Assembly (NCBI GenBank): GCA_034506395.1
Contig: JAPDPQ010000003.1
Coordinates: forward strand, 98,818 to 162,817
Length of the DNA stretch: 64,000 nucleotides
Direction of reading: 5' to 3'
From: a candidate division KSB1 bacterium
GTDB lineage: Bacteria > Zhuqueibacterota > Zhuqueibacteria > Thermofontimicrobiales > Thermofontimicrobiaceae
The notes beneath the pieces were generated by a model. That model did not search any database. It was given only the letters and a program-made list of their open reading frames with translations, and was not told the origin of the DNA. Each line of letters starts with the position of its first letter. Within the stretch, counting starts at the first letter, position 1. Positions 35,746 to 45,246 of the stretch are shown piece by piece. Position numbers and translations under genes: made by a program.

Positions 35746-36399
35746 TTATTTCTCTTTCACCAAAATCAGGCCATTGAGCTTAACCAACTCGCCATGCTCC
35801 AATCCAATTTGGATCATCTCTTGGTAGCGGGATTGATATTGCTCTAAAGATGCTTCGCCTTTTAGCACTTCATCCAGCACCCCATCCGCATTGTAATCGA
35901 TAAACACCAGCACCTCCGCTGGTACGAGGGTTCGAACATTGGTGATCCTGAATTGATTGAACGGGGCTTCATGGCTCGGTCGAAAACTTCTGATCTCAAA
36001 TTGCAAATGATCCTTCTCCTGCACATAGCGACTGTAATCCGGCTCTCGGACCCTCAATTTATTAGCTTGAAATAGGCTGTTTAAACCATAATCATACACC
36101 TTCTGGGCTTCATTCAAACTCACGTCGCCAAGCACAACCGACTCGAGTACCCCATCCTGGTCATAATCAACCGCTAAAAATCGATCTCCAATGACCTCAT
36201 TGTACGAGTTCGACTTCTCGGTGGATTGAATCGAGCGAATCCGATAACTTTCATCGTTCAGAATAAAACGATACTGAGAGACGGTAACTTGCGGCTTTTG
36301 ATGCGCGCAAGTCATCAGCATAGCGATTATTGCTGCGATTGCGCCCCAGGCAATCGAACGTATCGCGTTCGAACTCATCTCGCTGTTTCTGTGCTTCAT
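35746..36399 (-). CDS. Exported lipoprotein-like protein with two EF-hand-like calcium loops
   Basis: 217 residues. IAWGAIAAIIAMLMTCAH looks like a lipoprotein signal, although the lipobox (LMTC) is not ideal. Two loops, DYDQDGVLESV and DYNADGVLDEV, have the DxDxDG pattern of calcium-binding dockerin/EF-hand sites and sit in two repeated modules, each followed by an alpha-helical SLNEAQKVYDYGL or SLEQYQSRYQEMI segment. No family was recognised. Being between the SSS transporter and an acetylesterase, it may be a surface or periplasmic accessory of the locus. Confidence 0.65.
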   Translation of the reverse strand: MKHRNSEMSSNAIRSIAWGAIAAIIAMLMTCAHQKPQVTVSQYRFILNDESYRIRSIQSTEKSNSYNEVIGDRFLAVDYDQDGVLESVVLGDVSLNEAQKVYDYGLNSLFQANKLRVREPDYSRYVQEKDHLQFEIRSFRPSHEAPFNQFRITNVRTLVPAEVLVFIDYNADGVLDEVLKGEASLEQYQSRYQEMIQIGLEHGELVKLNGLILVKEK

Positions 36400-36606
36400 G
36401 ATTTTGCCTCTTAAGATACTTCAACGCTTCTATCAAACCTGCGATAAATGAGATGTGTTTGCAGGGACTTGGAAAGATACCAATTCCCAGGCATAACACG
36501 GAAAAAAAAATTTGAAAGGTGATTTTGCTCGATGAATCCCTTTGAATTGGTTTGAAGAGATGCCTGCAACAACCGGGACGATAATTAGAATGCAAAAGCA
36601 AACCAG

Positions 36607-38025
36607 CTATTCCAATTGAATCGGCCAATCATCGGTCCGAAAGCACGAGGCTGGGAGTCCGTCCGCATTGAATAAATTCGGTTCAGCAGTGTTGCTCCAT
36701 CCAAATCGAACAGCAACAGGCTTCTTCACTTTGGGCGATCTAACCACAACGGTGCTGCCATCGATTTTTGCCTCAGCCTCGACGAAAACGCTATCCTTGC
36801 CTGCGATTTGAAAATGGGTCAATTTTTCGCCCTTACACACCAGTCCCTTTTCCGCATGATCAAAAAAGATACGAATTTTATCGCCCTCAACAACCATACT
36901 CCGATAGATCGGCCCAGAATATGCAATGTCCTTGTAACCATAGCTTTTCGCTAACGCCCAATTCGCCAGTCGGCGTCCTACATCTCGCTTATTTCTGGGA
37001 TGGATGTCATTAATGTTCCCGATATCACTGACCACCACCATACCAGTATTGGGAACGGAAAGACTCAGCAATTGCGCCTCGCGCAGCAGCACGCCTTTCG
37101 GCTGGGGACCGTAATTGTAAGGGGCAATCTGAACATAATAAAATGGAAAATCCCGCTGCCATTCCTTTCTCCAACTATCGATTAGAGCTGGAAACAGCCG
37201 GCGATATTCGATGGGATTCAAAGTATTCGTCTCGCCCTGATACCAGATCACTCCAGCGATCACGATGGGTATCAACGGAGCGATCATGGCATGGTATGCA
37301 GCACCTGGTTCCATCGGACACCAAGCTACTGGCTTAAATCGGGATGCCGCTTGGGCAAATTGGGCATCTTTATTGATCAGCTCTGGATTCATCCATGTTT
37401 CAGCCGGGGTACCGCCCCAACTGCTATTGATCAAACCAATCGGTACATCAAGCTGCTGATGCAATTCGCGACCGAAGAAATAAGCTATGGCGCTGAAGTT
37501 AGCCATGGTCTGGGGCGTGCAAAGCTCCCACTGACCAAAGACATCCAATTGTCGGCTCGTCGCCGTTCGATGTCCAACCTGAAAAAACCGAATGTTTGGA
37601 TAATTGGCTTGCTGAATTTCCTTCGATCCATCGTCAATCCCAGCATTCGCCGACCACTCCATATTGGATTGCCCAGAACACAGCCAAACCTCACCAATCA
37701 TAATATCCTGCAATACAATCGTGTTGTTCCCGATAACGATCAGGTTATAAGGTCCTCCTGCCTTCGGGGTTTTCAGTTTCACTTGCCAATTGGCGTGATT
37801 ATCTGCCTTGGTTTGAATCGGTTGTCGATCCCAACTGGCGATAATCGTGATGGGCTCCAAAGCTCTGGCCCAGCCCCAAATCGTTATTTCCGATTGCTGT
37901 TGCAAGACCATGTGATCCCCAAAAATAGCAGGCAGAAAAACATTCCCGCTCGCCGTTACCGGCAGCAATAGACGGATTGCCAGCCCCAAGAAAAAAACAC
38001 CGCAATTCTTCATGAATTGTCTCAT
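36607..38025 (-). CDS. Sialate O-acetylesterase-like SGNH esterase
   Basis: A 472-residue exported protein with a signal peptide (CGVFFLGLAIRLLLPVTASG). The SGNH blocks are EVWLCSGQSNMEWSANAG (nucleophile serine), VIAGVIWYQGETNTLNP and NINDIHPRNKRDVGRRLA (Asp/His). LPAIFGDHMVLQQQSEITIWGWA is the N-terminal beta domain common to the family. Despite the name, homologues in glycan loci remove acetyl groups from hemicellulose or other glycans. Its start overlaps the stop of the RraA-like gene in an ATGA junction, so the two are translationally coupled. Confidence 0.9.
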   Translation of the reverse strand: MRQFMKNCGVFFLGLAIRLLLPVTASGNVFLPAIFGDHMVLQQQSEITIWGWARALEPITIIASWDRQPIQTKADNHANWQVKLKTPKAGGPYNLIVIGNNTIVLQDIMIGEVWLCSGQSNMEWSANAGIDDGSKEIQQANYPNIRFFQVGHRTATSRQLDVFGQWELCTPQTMANFSAIAYFFGRELHQQLDVPIGLINSSWGGTPAETWMNPELINKDAQFAQAASRFKPVAWCPMEPGAAYHAMIAPLIPIVIAGVIWYQGETNTLNPIEYRRLFPALIDSWRKEWQRDFPFYYVQIAPYNYGPQPKGVLLREAQLLSLSVPNTGMVVVSDIGNINDIHPRNKRDVGRRLANWALAKSYGYKDIAYSGPIYRSMVVEGDKIRIFFDHAEKGLVCKGEKLTHFQIAGKDSVFVEAEAKIDGSTVVVRSPKVKKPVAVRFGWSNTAEPNLFNADGLPASCFRTDDWPIQLE

Positions 38026-38855
38026 TTCACCGTCCTGTCCAAAGGTTTTCCGATGCTCTCATATAGATTTTTTCGTCCCGCCTTATCTTTATCCAAAATT
38101 TCTCTGGCGTATTTTGCAACTTGCTCGGCTACTGCACGGGGCACCACAATCACGCCGTCGCTATCAGCCACAATCACATCTCCAGGACAGACCAGCACGC
38201 CACCGATCACTATCGGCCGGTTAACTGATTCCAGTTCATTCCTCCCTGGTCGGATGCCGCGACCTTTTTTGCGCAAATACAATGGCACTTTTTCAATGGC
38301 GATCTCATCGGTATCTCGGGCACCGGCATCCGTTACCACGCCAACGGCACCCAGCTTATGCCAAGCTAAAATATTGAACGACCCGATCGAGCCGATATCT
38401 TTCTCCTCCACGTCATCGATCACCACTACCGTACCTGGCCTGATCAACTGGGTAAATGCCTCGCTGGAATAGCGATTGTAAAAATTGCTCTCCCACTTCG
38501 AGAAATCTTCCCCCGCAGCGGGCCGATCTGGGCGTTGCGTCGGCACATAGCGCGCCGTCACAGCGATGCCCCGAATTTGATGTGACAGATTTTCATGATC
38601 CAGCCAAGCTGCATGGATGGCAAAATCGACCAGCCCCACGCCTGGAAGGCCGACCATATCCATCCCGTCCGAGATATCCGCCACGCGCAGCCCTTCGAAC
38701 AACTTCAAAATTCGAGCATCTTCTTCAGTAGAGTAGACTTTTGTCTCAATAAAATTTGCCCCGCGGATCAGGTCCCCTTTTTCCTTCTGCTGGGACATCG
38801 CTGCCATGGGCGATAACATAATAATAACTTGTAAAAATTGCAACACTTTTTTCAT
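38022..38855 (-). CDS. Exported RraA/HMG-aldolase-like family protein
   Basis: 277 residues. RraA-fold signatures are clear: LRVADISDGMDMVGL, GTVVVIDDVEEKDIGSIG, LGAVGVVTDAGARDTDEI and PGDVIVADSDGVIVVPRAVA, which includes the Asp and Arg of the metal/keto-acid site in aldolase members. Unusually, the protein begins MKKVLQFLQVIIMLSPMAAMSQQ, a signal peptide. Cytoplasmic family members are HMG/CHA aldolases or RNase E regulators. An exported copy coupled to an acetylesterase implies a periplasmic role on a sugar-acid or related keto acid. The precise reaction is unknown. Confidence 0.82.
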   Translation of the reverse strand: MKKVLQFLQVIIMLSPMAAMSQQKEKGDLIRGANFIETKVYSTEEDARILKLFEGLRVADISDGMDMVGLPGVGLVDFAIHAAWLDHENLSHQIRGIAVTARYVPTQRPDRPAAGEDFSKWESNFYNRYSSEAFTQLIRPGTVVVIDDVEEKDIGSIGSFNILAWHKLGAVGVVTDAGARDTDEIAIEKVPLYLRKKGRGIRPGRNELESVNRPIVIGGVLVCPGDVIVADSDGVIVVPRAVAEQVAKYAREILDKDKAGRKNLYESIGKPLDRTVK

Positions 38856-38894
38856 TCTCTTTTGCTCCTGAAAAATTAAATGTAGCGGCTAATC

Positions 38895-41800
38895 TTACCT
38901 CAACAGCAAACATTTTCGTGTTTGCTCGAACGCACCTGCCTTGAATCGAATGAAGTAAATTCCTGAGGCAATTCCATTAGCGTCCCACTGGATCGCATAA
39001 TCACCAGCGGTATGGAACCGATCGACCAAATTCGCAATCACCTGGCCGCTGGTATTAAACACGGTAATCGTCACCAGTCCAGAGGTCGGGACGAAATATC
39101 GGATCGTCGTCGCCGAATTGAACGGATTGGGATAGTTCTGCTCAAACCAATAGCTATTAGGGAAGCTATGAGTTTCAGTTTTAATGTTGCTCAAATTTTT
39201 TATTTCAATTTTTAATGTATCGGAATGGAGTCTCGGAGCCGAGGCGATGATCAGCGCCTCACCGATATCGATTCCAGCCTGATATTGGATTGTGGCGATT
39301 CCATTTATGGCCATGATTTGGGAATGGCTAATTTGCCCTGGGCCTTGCAATGCGAAAGACACAGCACTGTTTACATTCTCGCACAATTTTCCATTGGAGT
39401 CAATGATGTAACAGATCACATCTGTCTGGTTAGAGGGTGAATTATCGAGTTGATCGACATAACTCATCAATTGCAATCTGACTGGATTGATCCCGCCAGC
39501 CCCAGAGCTGATACGAAAAGCGACGTCTGGGACGTCGGCACTGGCCTTCGGAACCTTATCGATTATCTGAGCATTTGCGACCGTGGCAATACGCGATGCG
39601 AACCATTGCCCCAGCCAGGGATCATAATAATCGATTCTATAAATAGGCTTTTGGAAGTTCAGCACATCTGGAAACGAATAGATGCTTCGGTTGATCCTTC
39701 CCCCTTTGCGATCCCGGATCCAACCGAATGCCGTGGAATCCCCATGCATGCCGAACAGATCATATTGTTCGGTTGATGACTCGAAATGCTTTTTGCTCTC
39801 GCGCTTGAAATCGATCATTGCAACAAATTTTGAAAACGGTCGCATTCGAGCCAACAACGAAGCATCGACCTGATCCAGTTTCCACCAGAATGGTGTCATG
39901 GCTAGGCCATTGGTGAGGCAGGTCCAGAGGGCATTGTGGTAAGCAATCGGCGCTTTGGGAAGCTTCTGGAGCTCATAGAGCACTCCAGCCTCGCCGATGA
40001 TGGCAGGTTTGGGAAAGCTGTTCCAAAAGCGCTGGGCAGCAAAAGCGAAATTCTGGATGCTGCTCCAGAGCAAATTGTCTAGTGATCTCACTGGCCATCC
40101 CTGGTATTCATAGAAATGCAAGTTGGGCAAATCGGTATAAGCAGCCAAAAGCGGCTCATAATCGGTATAGCCTCCGCTCTTCGAAGCGGTCGTGGGATGA
40201 CCATAAGGGTCGTGCTCTTGAAAATAATCGTGGACCTTTTTGACCCAAGCCAGCGCATCACTGGGACGGCTGTGCACCCAGCCATCAGTGCCGTTGATTT
40301 CATTGATAATTTCCCAGATGCCCAGCGCCCGACTATGTCCCCATCGCGCAATCAGATATCGGTACTGCTTTTTTTGATACTCCCAGCACAACGAATCCCG
40401 ATAAACATCCTTAACATCGCAGATCAACCGATAGGGGTTTTGATCCCAAAGATGAGCCCAAACCGTGTTCGAAAACAGATCATGAGGCCAGAAGCAGAAC
40501 ATCACATACAGCCCTCGCTGCTCAGACATCTCTAGCATTTCATCGATTCGGCCACATTTAGGTTGATTGTATTTGCCCAGTTCGTTCTCGATCAATCCAT
40601 AGCTTGAAATATAGCCCCCATAATTGATATTCCACATTCCATAGCTATTCGCCCCATTCACCTGCAAAAGATCCAGTCGATCTACTGTGAGATTCCATGC
40701 CACATAAATGCCGACACCATAGAACGAAGTGCCGTCATCATGCTCCAGATAGTGGGGATTTTCTCGGGAAACATGGAGCCACCCATGATGAGGGGAAGTT
40801 GTAGCGATAAATTGATAGCTGTGGCTTTGTCCAGTGCCATCTCTATCTGTGGCTCGAATCTTGTAATTCCAAAGTCCAATTTCATTGGGCGCAAAACGAA
40901 CCTTCCATTGGTCGCGATTTTGATAATTATCATAAAAGCCGAAAATTTTCCATTGTCTGCCCGAGGGAGCAATAAAACTGGCTTGAACATCGATTTCTTC
41001 GGGATTGTACGGATTGAGGTAATCGGCGTTTTTCAAATCGAGGATGGCTTCGAACTTTTCATACAAACCAACGGTCGTCGCATTCACTTGCTTGACGCTG
41101 ACGATTGGAGGCGCGTTGGGATCGAAAGTCGTAGCGCTCACCTGAGCAGAAGGCAAAGATTCATCTTCGTCCAGATCTACCGCTGTCAACTTGTAATAGT
41201 ATTTCGTGTAAACTTTCAGACCAGTGTCGAGGTATTCGCTACTGGTCGTGCGATCGATAAAGGTCTTGGGGCCGATTTCAAAGTCTGATACGGTATCACG
41301 ATAAATTTTATAATAGGCGAAGTTGGGCTCGGTATTGTCGTTCCAATCCAGAGCGATCTCCGAAAGGTTGCGAGCGACCGCGGTGAGCCCGCTCGGAGGA
41401 TTGGGCAAGCCGCAGACAACATAATCCAAATAGACGGTGATGTCCACAGTTTGGACAGAAGCCACCACCTGCAATCCCACCTCTAATATGGGAAACGCTC
41501 CAGTTTGGGGCACTCGGATAGTCAGTTCGTTCCAGGCGTTCTTTTGCAGGCCAGTATAGCCATACCAGATGCCGTCCACCCAATTTCGGTTATTATCCTT
41601 TAAAAATGTCTTGAGACCATTAATGGGCATCCCAGCCGGAACCCAGACCCGATAATAAACCGTTTCGCCAGGATTCACACGCGGATTTTCGACCGCAGCA
41701 TACCAATACATATCGATTTTGGTACCTTGTATATGCCATTTCATTGAATGGCTGCCGTGAAATGCTCGCTCCATTGTGTTGCTGAGCATCAGGGTGTCGC

Positions 41801-41942
41801 CGATCTCATTGAATTCCCGCTTCGCTCGCCACCCTTGCAACGTGCCATCCTCCCAATCCCAAATACCCGCTTGGCTCATTGCCACCTGAACAAGGAGCAA
41901 GCTGATCATGATTATTCCGTTCCGATAGAATCGATTGCTCAT
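38895..41942 (-). CDS. Multidomain secreted GH5-like hydrolase with CBM, FN3, DUF5060 and T9SS sorting domain
   Basis: 1015 residues. A signal peptide (MISLLLVQVAMSQ) is followed by a carbohydrate-binding jelly-roll (about 28-180), an FN3 domain (about 183-270; LTAVARNLSEIALDWNDNTE) and a DUF5060-like sandwich (about 280-385). The TIM barrel (about 395-720) has GIWEIINEING with the acid/base near E548 and PAIIGEAGVLYEL with the nucleophile near E651. An Ig-like domain and a T9SS type A domain (FEQNYPNPFNSATTIRYFV ... TRKCLLLR) finish it. This is a probable surface endo-hydrolase of the GH-A clan. The substrate is not shown. Confidence 0.85.
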   Translation of the reverse strand: MSNRFYRNGIIMISLLLVQVAMSQAGIWDWEDGTLQGWRAKREFNEIGDTLMLSNTMERAFHGSHSMKWHIQGTKIDMYWYAAVENPRVNPGETVYYRVWVPAGMPINGLKTFLKDNNRNWVDGIWYGYTGLQKNAWNELTIRVPQTGAFPILEVGLQVVASVQTVDITVYLDYVVCGLPNPPSGLTAVARNLSEIALDWNDNTEPNFAYYKIYRDTVSDFEIGPKTFIDRTTSSEYLDTGLKVYTKYYYKLTAVDLDEDESLPSAQVSATTFDPNAPPIVSVKQVNATTVGLYEKFEAILDLKNADYLNPYNPEEIDVQASFIAPSGRQWKIFGFYDNYQNRDQWKVRFAPNEIGLWNYKIRATDRDGTGQSHSYQFIATTSPHHGWLHVSRENPHYLEHDDGTSFYGVGIYVAWNLTVDRLDLLQVNGANSYGMWNINYGGYISSYGLIENELGKYNQPKCGRIDEMLEMSEQRGLYVMFCFWPHDLFSNTVWAHLWDQNPYRLICDVKDVYRDSLCWEYQKKQYRYLIARWGHSRALGIWEIINEINGTDGWVHSRPSDALAWVKKVHDYFQEHDPYGHPTTASKSGGYTDYEPLLAAYTDLPNLHFYEYQGWPVRSLDNLLWSSIQNFAFAAQRFWNSFPKPAIIGEAGVLYELQKLPKAPIAYHNALWTCLTNGLAMTPFWWKLDQVDASLLARMRPFSKFVAMIDFKRESKKHFESSTEQYDLFGMHGDSTAFGWIRDRKGGRINRSIYSFPDVLNFQKPIYRIDYYDPWLGQWFASRIATVANAQIIDKVPKASADVPDVAFRISSGAGGINPVRLQLMSYVDQLDNSPSNQTDVICYIIDSNGKLCENVNSAVSFALQGPGQISHSQIMAINGIATIQYQAGIDIGEALIIASAPRLHSDTLKIEIKNLSNIKTETHSFPNSYWFEQNYPNPFNSATTIRYFVPTSGLVTITVFNTSGQVIANLVDRFHTAGDYAIQWDANGIASGIYFIRFKAGAFEQTRKCLLLR

Positions 41943-42018
41943 TTCAATAACTCACCCGAGAAATGAAATAGTTCAGTTGATTGGAAATCTTGTCACAAAA
42001 AAATAGAATTCATAGAAA

Positions 42019-42123
42019 ATGTCATCCCTGCGAAGGCAGGGACCCCTTTCAGAGCATGTCATCCCTGCGAATGCAGGGACCCCTTTCAGAGCATGTATTA
42101 CCTGCGAAGGCAGGAATCCCTTT
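42019..42123. repeat. Three tandem 37-base units with a CCCTGC...GCAGGG palindrome
   Basis: Units start at 42019, 42056 and 42093. Each has the core TCATCCCTGCGAAGGCAGGG (variant A-T-G at the loop, third unit TTACCTGCGAAGGCAGGAAT), an inverted repeat CCCTGC/GCAGGG around GAAG or GAAT, followed by ACCCCTTTCAGAGC. The first two are almost identical; the third is degenerate. They resemble the ATTCCCGC...GCGGGAAT dispersed palindromes found in many bacteria. Spacers are not unique, so this is not a CRISPR. Confidence 0.8.
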
Positions 42124-42399
42124 AACAGGGCTTATTAAATCAATTTCTCTCTCCCCATCCATCTGCCAGCCAGCCCTCTGAACAGCAGATAATCCAACCA
42201 CAGTATTTACTCATCAGAGAGAGCGCCAAATACAGATCCTCCTGCCAAAAATTTTAATTGCAGGAATTATCCTATTGCAAAACTAATTTATCCCAACCCC
42301 GCTTGCCTAAGATGTTATCCATTCCTATTCAAGCTTACCAATTCCCAAGATCATAAAGACTAATTACCTGAGTCATCTGCTGAAAGGCCATTGGAATTT

Positions 42400-42426
42400 A
42401 AAAAAAGAGGGCGAATAAAGCCCTCT
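42400..42426 (-). terminator. Intrinsic terminator for the beta-helix protein gene
   Basis: On the - strand AGAGGGC and GCCCTCT pair perfectly (seven base pairs, seven-base loop), directly followed by a run of seven T. It lies about 285 bases after the stop of the gene at 42712-45246 and would end that transcript before the next locus member. Confidence 0.85.
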
Positions 42427-42465
42427 GCTATGCTGATGCAAAATTTCAAACTTGGCAAATGATTT

Positions 42466-42500
42466 CTGGGGAGGGATTTCACCTTTCATACCCTCCCCAG
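42466..42500 (-). other. Strong ten-base-pair hairpin in the 3' untranslated region
   Basis: CTGGGGAGGG (42466-42475) and CCCTCCCCAG (42491-42500) are perfect inverted arms around a 15-base loop. No T-run follows on the - strand, so it is upstream of, and distinct from, the intrinsic terminator. It could protect the transcript from exonucleases. Confidence 0.6.
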
Positions 42501-42711
42501 ATTTCAGCGCAGGTTTGCTCCTTGCCAGATGCAGGTGATTATCGCCATATCATCAATTGCAAAATCCATCAATTGCTCCGAAAGTCGGAATTGCGATCAA
42601 AGGCTCGTCAGCTCGAATAGACCGAAAATACCTGCATGAAGAGGCATGGTGCGATTGCTCGCATCGATATTCTGCGATAAGAAACGATATAGACCAATTC
42701 AGCTCTGCTGG

Positions 42712-45246
42712 CTACTTGATCACCATCATCTTTCGAGTGAATTGATGACCATCAGCCTTCATCGTGTAGAAATACAGTCCTGAAGGCACAGTGGCAGCGT
42801 CCCACGTCACGCGATAGACGCCAGGTTGCATCCGCTCGTTGACCAGCGTCGCGACTCTCTGGCCCAGCACATTATAAATTGTCAATTCCACATGAGATAA
42901 TTTTCCCACAGTGAAATTGATGGTCGTGCTGGGATTGAACGGATTGGGATAATTCTGCTCGAGCGCGAAACCAAGCGGCAGTTTGTTCTGATCGTTCCGA
43001 ACCGATGCGATCGTCTCCTTGATCAACTGGACAAAATCCACATTCACATTGCTGCCGACCAGCTCGACGATGTGCGAACCAGCGGTCATTGAAAATGCAT
43101 CGGACAGAATATTGGCGCCGGAGGAGTCGGGCTTGCCGTCAAGCACAAAATTGGACAACACGGCGGCACCATCGATCTTAATTTGAACTGCCTGAGCACT
43201 GCCGGGATTCTGATAGAACACTTGGATGCGATAATTGCCATCGACTGCTGGGCTCATGGTCCAGCTTATACTGCCATTGGCACCCAGTTGTACGGATTTA
43301 AATCCTTGGGGTGTGAATTTGGCGCCTTCGCCCCGCGGGATAACCAGCTCATATGAAGTCACATCTGGGGCGCGCAATTGCACGACCACAGCCCGGGTAT
43401 TGAAGTCGATAATATCCCAGCCAGCGAAATTCTGCCAACCCCAGGATGATTCAATGCGGATTGTGTTCTCGCCTGCCGGAAGCGTCAATGCTCCTGGCTC
43501 AAGAATATTGGCTTGGGTTATCAAAGTCCAGGTCCATTCGTTGATGGGCATCCCCGCATGAACACCGGCACTGGTATCCCAGATGTACTCGCCCCAGCCT
43601 TTGGGATCATGAATGCTCACGCCGTTGACGATGATCCGTTGTCCTCTCATGCTGTTGCCGCGCATGTGAGTCCAGCAATTGAGGTCATATTGCCCGGCAG
43701 CCGGGAGGTTGAACTTCCACTCGATGAAGCCGCCGCCGTCCATCTGGAAATAGGAGAAACCCTGGAATTTTTCGATCGCTGCAGTACCAGCCAATGCTCC
43801 AGCCTCCGCTTCATAAGTGCCAACCACTTCGAGTTTCACCCGCGGGCCAGCCAAATCCTCGATCTGTTTGATATATGTCTCTTTATTCGCCTCAAAATTC
43901 GCCTTGGCGGCTGGGAACCAGTTCAGATCACCCAACGGCAGACCATCCGTGCCAGCCGTTTTTAATGCAGCATCCGTGTAGGCGAAATTTTCGGGAAGCG
44001 GCCAGGAGACATCGGTTGGATATTGGGTCGGCTTCCAAAAATAGGGGTGAGCTGGCGTCCTGCCCGCCCGTAGATCGCTGATATTCTGGATCATGTCATC
44101 GATAATGTCGGAGGGATAGGTGGGTAATCCCGGCTCATTCGCCAACCACAGCGTATCGAGGATCTTCATGTGGTCGGTGTATTTGTCAAAGAAATCCTGA
44201 GCCGTTGCAGGATTGATGTAGTACTGTTTTGCGATGGAATCACCGTAGAACGTGTAGAATTTAGGATCTCGCCAAGTGGCCATTTTTGCGATCACGATGC
44301 GACGGCCCTGCTCTGGACCATATTGCGAGGGCAGCGCCCCAACGCTAAACAGTCCAGCACAAGTTGCCCGCGGATCGCGATTGGGGTTGGAGAGATCCAC
44401 CCGTCCTTCACCGTGCCAGAACCCGTTCACGATCAGGCAATTGGTGAAATAGGCCTCGCGGAACCAGTTCCCTGAGTGAACGTTGCGTCCTAAGTTCACA
44501 ATGGTATTGTGATTGAAACGAATATAAGAAGCTGCCCCTCCTTCGAGCTGGAACGCGGTCATTCCAACATTAAAAAAGGTGCAGTTCTCTACTATCACCG
44601 TATCCTGGTCCGCCCAGATCGAGATGCCCCGGCCTTCCCATTGCTGGGTGCTCGGCTGGCCGATCAGGTTACGGAATTTGCAGTTGGTGTAGAAAATATC
44701 GTTGTTCTTGCCAGTAAACGCGATCAACGCGAAATTGGTCTGCTCTAACACGCAGTTGTCAAAAATGAACCGCGAATTGCTCGCGTCCATTTGAATTGGT
44801 TGATAGTAGGTCTGAACGCCATTGTAATCGCGACCGGTGAGCCACAAGTTCTTCAACGTCACGCTGCTCTGCCCAGTGATGATTCTACCGTCCACCGAGC
44901 CATCGGGTCTGGGATGCATCTGAATAACGGCAGGGTTCTCCAATTCGGTCGGCCCTGGGGTTTCGCCCACGATGCGCAGATGAAATCCCTTGTTCTCAAT
45001 ACGTTCAGTGATCCAGTAGAACCCCCCTTTTTGCAGCTTGTAGACCCGGTTCTCGTTCTTCCTGGCACCTCCAGGGAGCGTATCGCCCTTAATTGCATCA
45101 TACAGGGCATTCACTTTCACCGTTCCATCAGGGTTAGCCCATTCGACCAACAACGTGTCCCCTACCTGCGCTTTGGCTACCCGCGGCGGCAAAGTCACCA
45201 CCAATAGCATGGCGGTCACCAACATCATTCGGTAGATCAGTTTCAT
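42712..45246 (-). CDS. Secreted right-handed beta-helix protein with CBM-like domains and T9SS sorting domain
   Basis: About 844 residues. A signal peptide (MMLVTAMLLVVTLPPRVAKAQ) is followed by a parallel beta-helix (about 60-290) of repeated strands such as VTLKNLWLTGRDYN, RFIFDNCVLEQTNFALIAF and DTVIVENCTFFNVGMTAFQL, as in DUF5123/pectate-lyase-like proteins. Two jelly-roll CBM6/35-like domains follow (about 455-600 and 605-735). The end FALEQNYPNPFNPSTTINF ... TRKMMVIK is a type A T9SS sorting domain. ATG 45246 is preferred because GGAGG lies six bases upstream and touches the alternative ATG at 45252. It may be a lyase or a non-catalytic glycan binder; no catalytic residues are certain. 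Confidence 0.82.
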   Translation of the reverse strand: MKLIYRMMLVTAMLLVVTLPPRVAKAQVGDTLLVEWANPDGTVKVNALYDAIKGDTLPGGARKNENRVYKLQKGGFYWITERIENKGFHLRIVGETPGPTELENPAVIQMHPRPDGSVDGRIITGQSSVTLKNLWLTGRDYNGVQTYYQPIQMDASNSRFIFDNCVLEQTNFALIAFTGKNNDIFYTNCKFRNLIGQPSTQQWEGRGISIWADQDTVIVENCTFFNVGMTAFQLEGGAASYIRFNHNTIVNLGRNVHSGNWFREAYFTNCLIVNGFWHGEGRVDLSNPNRDPRATCAGLFSVGALPSQYGPEQGRRIVIAKMATWRDPKFYTFYGDSIAKQYYINPATAQDFFDKYTDHMKILDTLWLANEPGLPTYPSDIIDDMIQNISDLRAGRTPAHPYFWKPTQYPTDVSWPLPENFAYTDAALKTAGTDGLPLGDLNWFPAAKANFEANKETYIKQIEDLAGPRVKLEVVGTYEAEAGALAGTAAIEKFQGFSYFQMDGGGFIEWKFNLPAAGQYDLNCWTHMRGNSMRGQRIIVNGVSIHDPKGWGEYIWDTSAGVHAGMPINEWTWTLITQANILEPGALTLPAGENTIRIESSWGWQNFAGWDIIDFNTRAVVVQLRAPDVTSYELVIPRGEGAKFTPQGFKSVQLGANGSISWTMSPAVDGNYRIQVFYQNPGSAQAVQIKIDGAAVLSNFVLDGKPDSSGANILSDAFSMTAGSHIVELVGSNVNVDFVQLIKETIASVRNDQNKLPLGFALEQNYPNPFNPSTTINFTVGKLSHVELTIYNVLGQRVATLVNERMQPGVYRVTWDAATVPSGLYFYTMKADGHQFTRKMMVIK

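Larger units (their letters stand above)
41943..42711. other. Gene-free stretch with tandem palindromes, terminator and strong hairpin
   Basis: The 769 bases separate two T9SS-secreted proteins. Three 37-base repeats lie at 42019-42123, an intrinsic terminator at 42400-42426 and a ten-pair hairpin at 42466-42500, all listed separately. A 66-codon frame over the repeats (41981-42181) is spurious. Bases 42124-42399 show nothing recognisable. Confidence 0.6.

Noticed and set aside
42019..42123. CRISPR array
   Set aside because: Only three 37-base units, no unique spacers, and no cas genes anywhere in the window.
41981..42181. 66-codon + strand frame over the tandem units
   Set aside because: It has no ribosome site and its composition is set by the palindromic repeat.
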